A stretch of 64,000 nucleotides of DNA from contig JAEUHN010000047.1 of assembly GCA_016795365.1 (NCBI GenBank), positions 186,001 through 250,000 of the forward strand. Direction: 5' to 3'. The position numbers were made by a program, and so were the translations under genes. The notes below the pieces were generated by a model. It did not search any database and was not told where the DNA came from. It was given only the letters and a program-made list of their open reading frames with translations. Shown piece after piece: positions 16,154 to 25,063 of this stretch (position 1 is its first letter; every line of letters starts with the position of its first letter). Origin of the DNA: Verrucomicrobiaceae bacterium (GTDB lineage Bacteria; Verrucomicrobiota; Verrucomicrobiia; Verrucomicrobiales; Verrucomicrobiaceae).

Positions 16154-17914
16154 CTACGCCAGCAACTCGGGATAAGAACGCATCGCGAAGTCGGCGCTGA
16201 GCTGATGGATTTGCTTCGGGCAGCAAAGCCGCAGCACTTCGTCCACCAGCTTCTCGCACTCCGTCTGGTTGAGCTTGCGGATGGCTTGTTTCACACGAGG
16301 CACCTGCCCCGTGGCCACGCTGAGTTCGTCCAGACCCAAGCCCACGAGCAGAGGTGTCAGCTCGATGTCGCCGCCCATTTCACCACAGATGCCGACGCGC
16401 ACATTCGCTTTGCGACCTGCATCGACCACCATGCGAATCAGCCGCAGCACGCCTGGATGAGTGGCTTGATACAGATCGGCTACGCGGTCGTTCAGGCGGT
16501 CCACGGCCAGGCTGTATTGGATCAAGTCATTGGTGCCCAGGCTGAAGAAGTCCACCTCCGGGGCGATGAGATCAGCTGTGGCCGCAGCACTGGGGATTTC
16601 GATCATCGCGCCCACTTCGATGTGCTCTGCCATGCATACGCCTTCGGCCTGGAGTTCGGCGCGGCATTCGGCGAGCACGGCTTTGGCAGCGGTGACTTCC
16701 TCCACGCCACAAACCATCGGGAACATGATGCCGATGGGACCATGGCATGAGGCGCGAAGCAGGGCCCTGAGCTGGCGTTTGAAAAACTCGGGACGATTGA
16801 GGGAAACGCGGATCCCTCGCCAGCCAAGGAAAGGGTTGGGCTCCGGCTCGGCGGCGAGCAGAGGATCGAGTTTGTCGCCACCGAGGTCGAGCGTGCGGAA
16901 GATCACCGGTTTCGGATTCATCCGTTTCACCACGGCTTCGTAAAGTTCTGCCAGAGCGTCCTCGGATGCGTTGGGATCTTCGAGATAAACAAACTCGGTG
17001 CGGAACAAGCCCACCTCCTCAGCACCGGACTCGACGATTGAGTCGAGTTCATCGATGAACTCACCATTCGCTCCCACGCGAACGTTGCGTCCGTCCGCAG
17101 TTGTGGCGGGTCCCTGGCTGCAAGCGAGCAGCATGTCGTCCTGTGCCTCGGCCTGGGCTTCGACTTGACGATAACGGGCGAGCGTCTCTGGCGACGGACG
17201 TTGGATGAGCAGGCCCTCGTCGCCATCAAGCACCACGCGCTCACCGGAGACGACACCCTCCAGCAGGCCATGCAGTCGCACCACGGCCGGAGTGCCCAGC
17301 GAACGGGCGATGATCGCGGCATGGGAGTTCACACTGCCGGTTTCCACGGCAAACCCGAGCACCATGCTGCGATCGAGTTGAACGGTATCCGAAGGCGCAA
17401 GATCGTGGGCCACGATGATCACCGGCTCATCGAAGGTCAGATCCGCGCGATGCTCACCACGGAGATGGCGCATCACACGCTGAGTGATGTCCTTCAGATC
17501 AATGTAACGCTCGCGCAGGTAGGGGTCGTCCACGCCTCGGAGTGCCTCAATGTGCTTGCGCATCAGCTTGTGGTAAACGGAATCCACATTGCGCAGCTTG
17601 GTCCGCACCGTGCGGCGGACGTGATCCAAGATCGAGACGTCCTCCAAAATCATGAGATGCGTCTCGAAGATCTCGGCTTCGCTCGAGTCTCCACGCGTCT
17701 CGATCGTCTTCTGCAGAGCCTGAATCTCTTGCTTGGTCTTCTGCATCGCCGTGTCCAGGCGGGCGAGTTCGCTTTCGATTTCGTGCTCTTCGATGCTCTC
17801 CTCGGGCGGCTCATCAAAGCTGTCCTGAAGCACATGCACGACCGCCTCAGACACGCCCGGAGAAACGGGAAGACCGGACCAGATGCGTTCGAGGGAGTCG
17901 GAGGGAGTCGGCAT
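16154..17914 (-). CDS. ptsI: Phosphoenolpyruvate-protein phosphotransferase (PTS enzyme I)
   Basis: The 586-residue product has the enzyme I layout: HPr-binding and phosphohistidine domains with His198 in GSVNSHAAIIARSLGTP, then a PEP-utilising barrel with GLFRTEFVY, GGDKLDPLL, FFSLGTNDLIQYSLA and the active Cys in VGICGEMGGD. It transfers phosphate from PEP to HPr. The start at the ATG at 17914 places the protein like other EIs; a TTG at 17956 would add an unrelated basic stretch. It is the last gene of hprK-ptsH-ptsI, 57 bases after ptsH. No EII gene is in the window, so its role may be regulatory. Confidence 0.95.
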   Translation of the reverse strand: MPTPSDSLERIWSGLPVSPGVSEAVVHVLQDSFDEPPEESIEEHEIESELARLDTAMQKTKQEIQALQKTIETRGDSSEAEIFETHLMILEDVSILDHVRRTVRTKLRNVDSVYHKLMRKHIEALRGVDDPYLRERYIDLKDITQRVMRHLRGEHRADLTFDEPVIIVAHDLAPSDTVQLDRSMVLGFAVETGSVNSHAAIIARSLGTPAVVRLHGLLEGVVSGERVVLDGDEGLLIQRPSPETLARYRQVEAQAEAQDDMLLACSQGPATTADGRNVRVGANGEFIDELDSIVESGAEEVGLFRTEFVYLEDPNASEDALAELYEAVVKRMNPKPVIFRTLDLGGDKLDPLLAAEPEPNPFLGWRGIRVSLNRPEFFKRQLRALLRASCHGPIGIMFPMVCGVEEVTAAKAVLAECRAELQAEGVCMAEHIEVGAMIEIPSAAATADLIAPEVDFFSLGTNDLIQYSLAVDRLNDRVADLYQATHPGVLRLIRMVVDAGRKANVRVGICGEMGGDIELTPLLVGLGLDELSVATGQVPRVKQAIRKLNQTECEKLVDEVLRLCCPKQIHQLSADFAMRSYPELLA

Positions 17915-17971
17915 GAAAAAGTGCGCGATCTTTCGCCGCACCAGCCGTCGCGTCAATCCCAGCCTGCCTGC

Positions 17972-18238
17972 TTATTCGACATCGCCGAACCCGCTGGTGA
18001 CCAGCGCGCCGAGGGCATCCATCGCCTGGGGGGCATCGGCACCATCGGTGATGATCTTGATGCACTCGCCCTTGGCTGCGGCAAGCATCATGAGGCCCAT
18101 GATGCTCTTGCCATTCACCTGCTCGTCGTCTTTCTCGACCAGCACCTCACATTTGAACTGGCTCGCCTGCTTGACGAACTGGGCCGCAGGGCGTGCGTGC
18201 ATGCCGTTCTTGTTGGTGATGGTGAATTCCTTTTCCAA
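17972..18238 (-). CDS. ptsH: Phosphocarrier protein HPr
   Basis: This 88-residue protein has both phosphorylation sites of HPr: His14 in NGMHARPAAQFV (target of enzyme I) and Ser45 in VNGKSIMGLMMLAAAKG (target of HPr kinase). The length and sequence are normal. It lies 20 bases after hprK and 57 bases before ptsI on the same strand. In organisms that lack EII components, Ser-phosphorylated and His-phosphorylated HPr act mainly as a signal of energy and carbon state. That role is inferred here from gene context. Confidence 0.96.
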   Translation of the reverse strand: MEKEFTITNKNGMHARPAAQFVKQASQFKCEVLVEKDDEQVNGKSIMGLMMLAAAKGECIKIITDGADAPQAMDALGALVTSGFGDVE

Positions 18239-18258
18239 GGTCGTGAGGAGGGTTGGCG

Positions 18259-19227
18259 TTAACCTAGTTGATCATCGGCTATCTTTTTCAACAGCGTTTC
18301 TTTGAAGTCCCCGGCACTGTCGTAGCCAAAAGACTTCAGCTTGTGATTCAAGGCGGCGATCTCGATGAGTCCAGAAATGTCTCGCCCAGGAGCCACGGGA
18401 AGATCCACGCTCGGAACAGGCAGGCCGAGCACCTCTTCCATGCGGAGTTCACCACCCACGCGTTCCAGTTCGTGCAATTCAACGCCGACCTTGAGATGAA
18501 CGATCAGGTCCAGGCGCTTCGACAAGCGGACCGCTCCCACGCCGAACAGCCGTGCCACGTCGAGAATGCCCAGTCCGCGGACTTCGATCTTGCTGCGAGT
18601 GAGTTCGGGTGCCGTTCCCACCACTTCGCGATCTTCGTTGAGGCGCAACCGCACGGCATCGTCCGCCACCAGGCTACCTCCGCGCTGGAGCAGGCCCAGA
18701 ACGCTCTCGCTCTTGCCGCTGCCGCTGGGTCCCATGATCAGCACGCCGATGCCCTGCACGTCCACCATGCTGCCGTGCATCGTCGTTGAAGGAGAGAAGG
18801 CCCAGTCCAGGCGCATGGTCGCGAGATTGATGAACTTCATCGTCACCATGCTTGTCTGGAACACACAGATGCCGGCATCATTGGCCACGGTGATCAGGTC
18901 GTCAGGCACGCTGCGGCCACGGGCGATGATGAGGCAGGGAATGTCCCAGCCGCAGAGGGCAGCGAAGCGTTGTCGTCGGGTGGCCTTGCTCAGTTCATCC
19001 AGGTAGGACAGCTCGGAATTTCCCAGCACCTGCACACGCTTGTAGGCGAAGTAGTCGAAGAAGCCCGAGAGCGCCAGACCGGGACGATTCACCGAGGGCT
19101 CCTGGATGCGGCGCTTCATGCCTGCCTCGTTGCCCACCAGCTTCAGTCTCAGGGCGTCGCGGTCATGCTGATAAAAATCGGCCACGCTGATCGATGCGGG
19201 CTTTCTGACTTTGTGGGGCAAACTCAT
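18259..19227 (-). CDS. hprK: HPr(Ser) kinase/phosphorylase
   Basis: The 322-residue product has the HprK P-loop GPSGSGKS at 166-173 and the signature LRMEEVLGLPVPSVDLPVAPG with GRDISGLIEIAALNHKLK, which covers the kinase/phosphorylase region. The N-terminal domain (about residues 1-130) includes LCGWDIPCLIIARG. The enzyme phosphorylates and dephosphorylates Ser45 of HPr in response to ATP, phosphate and glycolytic intermediates. I chose the ATG at 19227 (MSLPHKVRKP) over a TTG at 19263. It is the first gene of the hprK-ptsH-ptsI operon and is followed by ptsH after 20 bases. Confidence 0.95.
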   Translation of the reverse strand: MSLPHKVRKPASISVADFYQHDRDALRLKLVGNEAGMKRRIQEPSVNRPGLALSGFFDYFAYKRVQVLGNSELSYLDELSKATRRQRFAALCGWDIPCLIIARGRSVPDDLITVANDAGICVFQTSMVTMKFINLATMRLDWAFSPSTTMHGSMVDVQGIGVLIMGPSGSGKSESVLGLLQRGGSLVADDAVRLRLNEDREVVGTAPELTRSKIEVRGLGILDVARLFGVGAVRLSKRLDLIVHLKVGVELHELERVGGELRMEEVLGLPVPSVDLPVAPGRDISGLIEIAALNHKLKSFGYDSAGDFKETLLKKIADDQLG

Positions 19228-19275
19228 GCCCGACCATCCTAACGAGGAAACGAACGCCGCCAAGTGCGGTCGCGA

Positions 19276-20571
19276 TCACTCCACGGATGGCAGCTTCACT
19301 TCCTTGGGGCCGAAAACCGAGCCAGACTCCTGTTTCGTCGCCATCTTCCACGCGGCGAAGCCATTCACATCGTGGTTCTTGTAGAGGAAGAAAGCGTCGT
19401 CAGCTCCTGCGTCGGTGTAGTAATGATTATCGCTCAAGGTGTTGCCCTCACCACCCACAGAGATCTGGGCCAGCGGGCTCTCGCTGCCATTGACGATGAA
19501 GGTATTGTTCTTCACCTCGTTATCGCTGGCCCACTGGATCCACAGCTCCCCATTGTGATCTTCTTTGTGCCGGTTGTTCTGGTAGCAAAGATTGCCGCTG
19601 AAGGTGCTGAGTTGGACTCGCCCGGTGGACTTCTCGTAACCTCCAAAGATGAGGCCCGCCTTGTCGTTGTGGAAAATCACGTTGTTTCGCACCGTGATGT
19701 TGAAAGCCACGGTGCCCTTGTTTTCAGCGCCAATCTCAATGCCCAGATCGCACTGCGTCACGATATTGTCTTCCACCACGATATCATGCCCGCCATCAAC
19801 ATAAATGCCGGCGGCGTAGCCGTCCTCGTAGTTGGACCGGCAGCGATAGACCTTGTTGCCCCGGCACACGCCGTTGCGCGCCACCTTGGTGCCGTCGCCC
19901 GTGGTGGACACTTCGCCGCCAATCATGTCGATGCCGATATTGTTGACATCGTGGACCACGTTGTTCGTGATCTGGAAATGGGAGACGTTGCCATTGAGCA
20001 CCAGCGCCTCGCTCTTGGCCGGATCGCAATCGTAGATGTGATTGCCATCGATCACGATGTAATCGACCGGGCGGGCCTTGTCGGTTCCATAGACCGTGAT
20101 GCCCATGGCATCTTTGCCACGGATCTCATGGATGCGGTTGTTGCGAAACTCAAGATGAGAGCCGTGACCTTCCACCCGGATGCCTGATCCGTCGTTCACG
20201 TGAAGATTGTCGCGCAGCTCAAGGCCTTCGATGGTCACGAAGCTCTGATCCTTGAGGTGAATCAGATCGGTGCCCTTGACTCCTTTGCCGCTAATGACGG
20301 CTCCGGGCCTGCCCTGAATGATGATTGGGCTGCCTTCCTCACCGCTGACCCGCACCTTGATCTTTTCCTCATAAACACCGGGCAGGACCGTGAGGGTGTC
20401 GCCAGGCTTCAGTTCGTCGCACCCATGCTGGATCGTTCTCCAAGGAGCTGACTCTGAGCCGACTGCCGTATCATCGCCCGACGTGGAGACGAACCTCGAC
20501 TCGCCGAGCACCAAGGTGCTGGACAAGGCAAAGCTGAACCAGAGGAGTCGAGACAGGGTGGGAGCGAACAT
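19276..20571 (-). CDS. Secreted right-handed parallel beta-helix protein (DUF1565/pectate-lyase-like)
   Basis: The 431-residue product starts with a signal peptide (MFAPTLSRLLWFSFALSSTLVLG). The N-terminal motif FVSTSGDDTAVGSESAPWRT with LKPGDTLTVLPGVYEEKI is typical of DUF1565-type beta-helices. Residues about 100-400 show repeated N-x-I/V turns (RNNRIHEI, DGNHIYDC, TNNVVHDV, EDNIVTQC, RNNVIFHN) as in pectate lyases and chondroitinase-B-like enzymes. Such proteins are usually polysaccharide lyases, epimerases or binders outside the cytoplasm. No catalytic residues can be assigned by eye. It is on the same strand as hprK, 48 bases upstream of it, and could be cotranscribed. Confidence 0.85.
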   Translation of the reverse strand: MFAPTLSRLLWFSFALSSTLVLGESRFVSTSGDDTAVGSESAPWRTIQHGCDELKPGDTLTVLPGVYEEKIKVRVSGEEGSPIIIQGRPGAVISGKGVKGTDLIHLKDQSFVTIEGLELRDNLHVNDGSGIRVEGHGSHLEFRNNRIHEIRGKDAMGITVYGTDKARPVDYIVIDGNHIYDCDPAKSEALVLNGNVSHFQITNNVVHDVNNIGIDMIGGEVSTTGDGTKVARNGVCRGNKVYRCRSNYEDGYAAGIYVDGGHDIVVEDNIVTQCDLGIEIGAENKGTVAFNITVRNNVIFHNDKAGLIFGGYEKSTGRVQLSTFSGNLCYQNNRHKEDHNGELWIQWASDNEVKNNTFIVNGSESPLAQISVGGEGNTLSDNHYYTDAGADDAFFLYKNHDVNGFAAWKMATKQESGSVFGPKEVKLPSVE

Positions 20572-20641
20572 GCGAGAGATTCAGGGCGGGAGCCGTTGAA
20601 CGTCTTACAGCATGTTTTTCGTTCGTGAAACTATCAATCCG

Positions 20642-20658
20642 TGACGCAGAAAGCGTCA
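20642..20658 (-). terminator. Small hairpin after the peptide ABC operon
   Basis: TGACGC and GCGTCA form a perfect 6-bp stem with a 5-base loop, 30 bases past the stop of the last ABC ATPase gene. No T-run follows on the minus strand, so intrinsic termination is doubtful. It could instead be an RNA 3'-end processing hairpin or chance. Confidence 0.25.
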
Positions 20659-20688
20659 GATATCAGCCGCATGATCATGGGTGAAACC

Positions 20689-21660
20689 TCACTCCATGCA
20701 ACACGGGCAAGCTTGAACCCAATGACCTGGAGATATCTCTTTAAGTGAGAGGTCCATGCTCACGCTTTGCTCCCAGTTCGGATGTTTCATGCGATGTCCG
20801 AAGGCACACCCCGGAGGAGGATTGATCGGCGAAGGCACATCGCCTTGCAGCAAGTGGCGCTCACGGCGCCTCGCGGGATCGGGCACCGGAATCGCATCCA
20901 GCAGCGCCTTGGTGTAGGCGTGGCGAGGATTGCGATACAGCTCCTCGGCCGGCGCGAGTTCCATAATCTTGCCCAGATACATGACCGCCACGCGATCACT
21001 CATGTGCTTCACAACGCTAAGGCCGTGCGCGATGAAGAGATAGCTCAACCCCATCTCGCGCTGGAGGTCGAGCAGCAAATTCAGCACCTGACTCTGCACC
21101 GACACGTCGAGCGCCGAGACAGGCTCATCGCATACGATCAGCTTCGGCTTCAAGGCAATCGCTCTGGCGATGCCAATGCGCTGCCGCTGACCACCGCTGA
21201 ACTCAAAGGGAAACTTGTCTGCCGCACTCGCACTGAGGCCGACCTTGTCGAGCAACTCAGCGACCCACTTCACACGCTCCGCGCTCGTGCCGATTTTCTG
21301 CACGATGAAAGGTTCCATCAGAATGTCCCGCACCGTATGGCGCGGGTTCAGCGACTCCGCCGGGTCCTGGAAGATCATCTGCACATGCCGCCGCATGGGA
21401 CGCAACTCGCCCATGCTCGCATGCGTGATGTCCTGGCCATCGAATACGATCTTGCCATCCGTCGGCTTCAGCAAACGCACCACCGCCTTGCCCAGCGTCG
21501 TCTTGCCGCAGCCCGATTCTCCGACAAGGCCAAGTGTCTCGCCCGTGCCGAGTTCGAAGGACACGCCATCGACCGCCTTGCACGCCGCAACCGCACGCAT
21601 CAACACGCCCCCTCGAACGGGGAAATGCTGCTTCAAGTTCTGGACAGTGAGCAGGGCCAT
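20689..21660 (-). CDS. Oligopeptide-type ABC transporter ATP-binding protein (OppF/DppF-like)
   Basis: The 323-residue protein has Walker A GESGCGKTT, signature FSGGQRQR, Walker B PKLIVCDEP, the D-loop SALDVSVQSQ, and the oligopeptide-transporter C-terminal extension from about residue 235 (NPRHAYTKALLDAIPVPDP) with a Cys-containing end (QACPCC). It pairs with the OppD-like protein at 22116 to energise peptide uptake. The two genes are normally adjacent, but here a hicBA pair separates them. It starts 3 bases after the hicA stop, so it is probably on the same transcript. Confidence 0.93.
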   Translation of the reverse strand: MALLTVQNLKQHFPVRGGVLMRAVAACKAVDGVSFELGTGETLGLVGESGCGKTTLGKAVVRLLKPTDGKIVFDGQDITHASMGELRPMRRHVQMIFQDPAESLNPRHTVRDILMEPFIVQKIGTSAERVKWVAELLDKVGLSASAADKFPFEFSGGQRQRIGIARAIALKPKLIVCDEPVSALDVSVQSQVLNLLLDLQREMGLSYLFIAHGLSVVKHMSDRVAVMYLGKIMELAPAEELYRNPRHAYTKALLDAIPVPDPARRRERHLLQGDVPSPINPPPGCAFGHRMKHPNWEQSVSMDLSLKEISPGHWVQACPCCME

Positions 21661-21663
21661 CGG

Positions 21664-21870
21664 TCAAAGATCTCCTTCCGTGAGTCCGGCCTGTTTCATG
21701 AGGGCTTTGAGAAGGCCGATCTTCAAGGGCTGATTGGAGTGAACAGGAATCGTTAAGATTGAGGATTCTCCCTCTTTAAGGAGGATATGATGGCTGCCTT
21801 TGATTCGATCAACCACCCAGCCGTGGTCAGCCGCAATTTTGATCAAAGCCTTCCCACTTACCTGCTTCAT
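21664..21870 (-). CDS. hicA: HicA-family mRNA interferase toxin
   Basis: This 68-residue protein has the HicA double-stranded-RNA-binding-like fold signature: MKQVSGKALIKIAADHGW, then RIKGSHHILLKEG with the catalytic His in GSH, and LTIPVHSNQPLKIGLLKALM near the end. HicA cleaves mRNA when it is not bound by HicB. The start overlaps the hicB stop in an ATGA arrangement, and the gene ends 3 bases before the OppF-like start. The catalytic His is present, so the toxin looks intact. It lies inside a peptide transporter operon. Confidence 0.88.
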   Translation of the reverse strand: MKQVSGKALIKIAADHGWVVDRIKGSHHILLKEGESSILTIPVHSNQPLKIGLLKALMKQAGLTEGDL

Positions 21871-22076
21871 GCGGCAAGCGAAAGCACGTTTGAGTTCGCA
21901 TCCATGTGCTTGATGGCATTCTCTGTGGCTGCGTCGGTCCAACCCTGGATAGCCTCAAGCAAGTTTGCTTTCAGTTCCTCCATTGTCTCACCCTCGGTCA
22001 TGCACCCAGGGAGGGCAGGAACTTCAGCCCAATAACCGCCCTCTTCAGCGGGATGAACGATGGCTTGGATAGTCAT
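21867..22076 (-). CDS. hicB: HicB-family antitoxin (short form)
   Basis: The 69-residue product has the HicB degenerate RNase-H-like pattern: IVHPAEEGGYWAEVPALPGC, TEGETMEELKANLLEAI. It neutralises HicA by direct binding. The C-terminal DNA-binding domain found in longer HicB proteins is missing, so autoregulation may be absent or need another factor; expression could depend on the surrounding transporter operon. The antitoxin gene comes first and overlaps hicA by 4 bases. It starts 39 bases after the OppD-like stop. Confidence 0.88.
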   Translation of the reverse strand: MTIQAIVHPAEEGGYWAEVPALPGCMTEGETMEELKANLLEAIQGWTDAATENAIKHMDANSNVLSLAA

Positions 22077-22115
22077 GGTGGATGGATAAGAGATGAAGTT
22101 CGGCTTTTCAAATGT

Positions 22116-23105
22116 TCATACGACGCACACCGGACAAGCCTCCACCCAGTGGTTGGCGGACACCTCGACGAACGGAGGCCGCGTGTTGAGGTGATCGGCG
22201 TTATGCTCCTTGCCCGAGCGGTCGGCAAAGCGGCAGCCCGGCTTGAAATCCGCAATGCCAGGGACATTGCCCGGGATAGCTTTCAGCTTTGTCTTCGGCT
22301 TGCTGTCGAGACGGGGGATCGAATCGAGCAGTCCGCGCGTGTAAGCGTGGCGCGGATTCGCGAAGAGTTCATGAACTTCGGCGCGCTCGACGATGCGGCC
22401 GCCATACATGACCACGACTTCATCGCAGGTTTCCGCGATCACGCCGAGGTCGTGCGTGATGAGGATCACGCTCATGCCGAGGTCGCGTTGCAGGTCCTTG
22501 ATCAGCTCCAGAATCTGCGCCTGCACAGTCACGTCGAGCGCAGTCGTCGGTTCGTCGGCGATGAGCAGCTTCGGCGTGTTGATCAGCGCCATCGCGATCA
22601 TGATTCGCTGCCGCATGCCGCCGCTGAGCTGATGCGGATACTCGTGGATGCGCTGCTCGGGCGCAGGGATGCGAACCTTGCGCATCATGTCGATGCAGCG
22701 CGCTGTGACGTCGCTGGGATCGCATTTCTCGTCGTGGAGAAGAATGGCTTCCGCGAGCTGTTTGCCCACGGTCTGCACCGGATTGAGAGCCGTCATCGGC
22801 TCCTGGAAAATCATCGAGATATCGAAGCCTCGCAGCTTGCGCATCTCATCATGCGGGAGCGTGACGAGGTCTTTGCCATCAAAGGTGATGCTGCCACTGA
22901 GAATCTTACCGTGAGGCTGCGGCAGCAGTCGGGTGATTGAAAAGGCTGTCACGCTCTTGCCGCATCCCGACTCGCCCACGATGCCCAAGGTTCTCCCACG
23001 AGGCACCTCGAAGCTCACGCCATCGACGGCCACCATGCGGCCAGCGTCGGTGTCGAAGGCCGTCACCAGATCGCGCACTTGAAGAATGGAAGACGAATCG
23101 CTCAT
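22116..23105 (-). CDS. Oligopeptide-type ABC transporter ATP-binding protein (OppD/DppD-like)
   Basis: The 329-residue protein has Walker A GESGCGKS, signature LSGGMRQR, Walker [21 protein letters not shown], and the OppD C-terminal extension with [18 protein letters not shown] and a final Cys cluster (VEACPVC). The ATG at 23105 overlaps the TGA of the binding-protein gene by one base, which supports this start over a GTG one codon earlier. It supplies ATP hydrolysis for the peptide importer encoded by the upstream genes. It is separated from its OppF-like partner by the hicBA pair. Confidence 0.94.
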   Translation of the reverse strand: MSDSSSILQVRDLVTAFDTDAGRMVAVDGVSFEVPRGRTLGIVGESGCGKSVTAFSITRLLPQPHGKILSGSITFDGKDLVTLPHDEMRKLRGFDISMIFQEPMTALNPVQTVGKQLAEAILLHDEKCDPSDVTARCIDMMRKVRIPAPEQRIHEYPHQLSGGMRQRIMIAMALINTPKLLIADEPTTALDVTVQAQILELIKDLQRDLGMSVILITHDLGVIAETCDEVVVMYGGRIVERAEVHELFANPRHAYTRGLLDSIPRLDSKPKTKLKAIPGNVPGIADFKPGCRFADRSGKEHNADHLNTRPPFVEVSANHWVEACPVCVV

Positions 23106-25063
23106 CACTTCTGCCGGTATTGATCAAAAATCCGCGTGGTTTCTCCGAAGCTGCGTCCTTCGCGTTTAGCGGCGAGCGTCTCAGCCTTGATATCCTCGTC
23201 AATCCACCAAACGAAAGCGTCTGTAGCTTCGCGAGTGATCTTCAGATTCCCATCCTTTGGCCAGCGCATCCATCGGGCGTGGTAGTAGCGATAGAATGGC
23301 GACTCATAAGTGGGGATTTGGCAGCCAAGATTCTGGACAAACTCTTCGATCAGCCAGCACAGACGCTGCATTTCATCTTCGTTCGGAGCCTTGCGCTGCT
23401 GGTCGATCAACTTGTCCAGCTCGGGATGCGAGGTCATTGTGAAGTTGTTGGAGTCCACCTTCTTTACCTTCGTGCCGTCAGGCTTGGTTTCCCAGGCGTT
23501 CTCCGAGTGGAAATACTCATGCATGTGCGGATACGGAGGCATGGAGCCAAACCCGGCAAGGATAATCTCGTGTTCCTTTTGATCGCCCTTCTTGAAGAGC
23601 TGCGTGAAGTCCAGCGCTTCGATCCTCAGTTCGAGACCCGCTTTGAGTGCGCCTTCTTTCCAGATCAATGCCATCTGGGTGTAGAGCGGCGTGTTGCCGA
23701 CGCTGAGCAGGAAGGACAAAGGCTTGCCCTCAGCATTCTCGAGCACGCCCTTTTCGTTACGCTTGGTGAAACCGGCCTTCGCGAAGTGCTCTTGCGCTTT
23801 GACAGGATCGAACGGAAGGGCGCGCAGCTTCGGATTGGTGAACCGGCCATAACCCGACCAACTGCTCTGCATGCGCACCGCGTCGCCACGCAGGACCACG
23901 TTGATCACCTTGTCCATGTCGATGGCGTAGTTAAGGCCTGTGCGAATATCCTGGTTATCGAGCAGGGGCATGGACTGATTCAGATAAAGGCAGCGCGGGA
24001 TACGGGGGAACTCATTGAAGAAGGTGTAGCGCTCGATGTAGCCGTTGAGCAGCTCGGGAATGTCGCCTTTGTCATACCAGTAGTTCGGCGGCACGGTGAG
24101 CGCACTTGAACTGAAGAAATCCAGCTTGCCCTGTCGGAGTAGTTCAAAAGAGGTGTCGATGCTGGCCACCAAGCGATAAACGATGCGATCCGGGTTGTAG
24201 CGATAGCGATAGTATTTCTTGTCCTTTGCCCACCAGTCCTTCACGCGGGTAAGCGTGATGCTGCGTCCATGCTTGATGTCTTCCGGCTTGATGTCGTAGG
24301 CACCCGTGGTCGGCATCTTGCGCCACTGATAACGAGCCGGGAAATCCTCGCCAAACTCGCGGAAGAAGTGTCTTGGCAATGGCAGCACTGAAGTCGCCGT
24401 GAGGATAGGGTCCGGCTTTGTTTCTTTGAGCGTGATGCCCAATGTGCGGTCATCGTATTTGGTGATCGCCGAATACTCCTTGCTGTAGTAGTCGGGCAGA
24501 AATGGGTCCTTCGCGTGCTTGGACAGCGCCACGTAGAACATCATGAAGAAGTCCTCGACAGCCACTTTCACGCCGTCCGAATAGCAGGCGGCGGGATCGA
24601 GTTGGAAGAACACGGTCATGCGATCTTCGCTGACGGCCCACTTCTCTGCGATGCAGGGAATCCACTTGTCTTCGTTCAGGTGCTTCGCGAGCAAGGCCAT
24701 CTCAATGTTGTCCCAGTGCTCGCTGCGAAAGGTATTGCCACCATCAGGGCCCATGAACCGTAGCGTGGGCGGAAAGTTCGGCATGTCGTAGTTGAACTTG
24801 CCGCCCTTCTTCGCGTCGGGATCACCCATCTCGGGGTAATCCAATCCCGTCTCCCACTTCAAGTTTGGCGGCAGATCGGCGATGGACCTGAATCGATACA
24901 AGTCGGGCTTCGACTTCCATTCGGCTTCGACTTCTGCGGTGTTGTCGTAGGGCGGGAATCGATCATCACTGCCGGGTGAGCAGGCAGACAGCAGCGCAAG
25001 CAGCGATGCGCCGAAGATCAGCTGCATCTTGCTCCACAAGCCTGAGTCCGTGCTTCTCATCAT
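23105..25063 (-). CDS. Peptide ABC transporter substrate-binding lipoprotein (family 5, YejA-like)
   Basis: The 652-residue product is a lipoprotein with lipobox LLSAC near residue 28. The body is a family 5 solute-binding protein, with [20 protein letters not shown] near the start in the style of Yej[20 protein letters not shown], and the inner motif [20 protein letters not shown]. At about 650 residues it is as long as YejA and longer than OppA (about 540). It should deliver oligopeptides (microcin-C-like in E. coli) to the two permeases. Its ATG overlaps the upstream permease stop (ATGA, 25060-25063) and its stop overlaps the OppD-like start. Confidence 0.92.
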   Translation of the reverse strand: MMRSTDSGLWSKMQLIFGASLLALLSACSPGSDDRFPPYDNTAEVEAEWKSKPDLYRFRSIADLPPNLKWETGLDYPEMGDPDAKKGGKFNYDMPNFPPTLRFMGPDGGNTFRSEHWDNIEMALLAKHLNEDKWIPCIAEKWAVSEDRMTVFFQLDPAACYSDGVKVAVEDFFMMFYVALSKHAKDPFLPDYYSKEYSAITKYDDRTLGITLKETKPDPILTATSVLPLPRHFFREFGEDFPARYQWRKMPTTGAYDIKPEDIKHGRSITLTRVKDWWAKDKKYYRYRYNPDRIVYRLVASIDTSFELLRQGKLDFFSSSALTVPPNYWYDKGDIPELLNGYIERYTFFNEFPRIPRCLYLNQSMPLLDNQDIRTGLNYAIDMDKVINVVLRGDAVRMQSSWSGYGRFTNPKLRALPFDPVKAQEHFAKAGFTKRNEKGVLENAEGKPLSFLLSVGNTPLYTQMALIWKEGALKAGLELRIEALDFTQLFKKGDQKEHEIILAGFGSMPPYPHMHEYFHSENAWETKPDGTKVKKVDSNNFTMTSHPELDKLIDQQRKAPNEDEMQRLCWLIEEFVQNLGCQIPTYESPFYRYYHARWMRWPKDGNLKITREATDAFVWWIDEDIKAETLAAKREGRSFGETTRIFDQYRQK

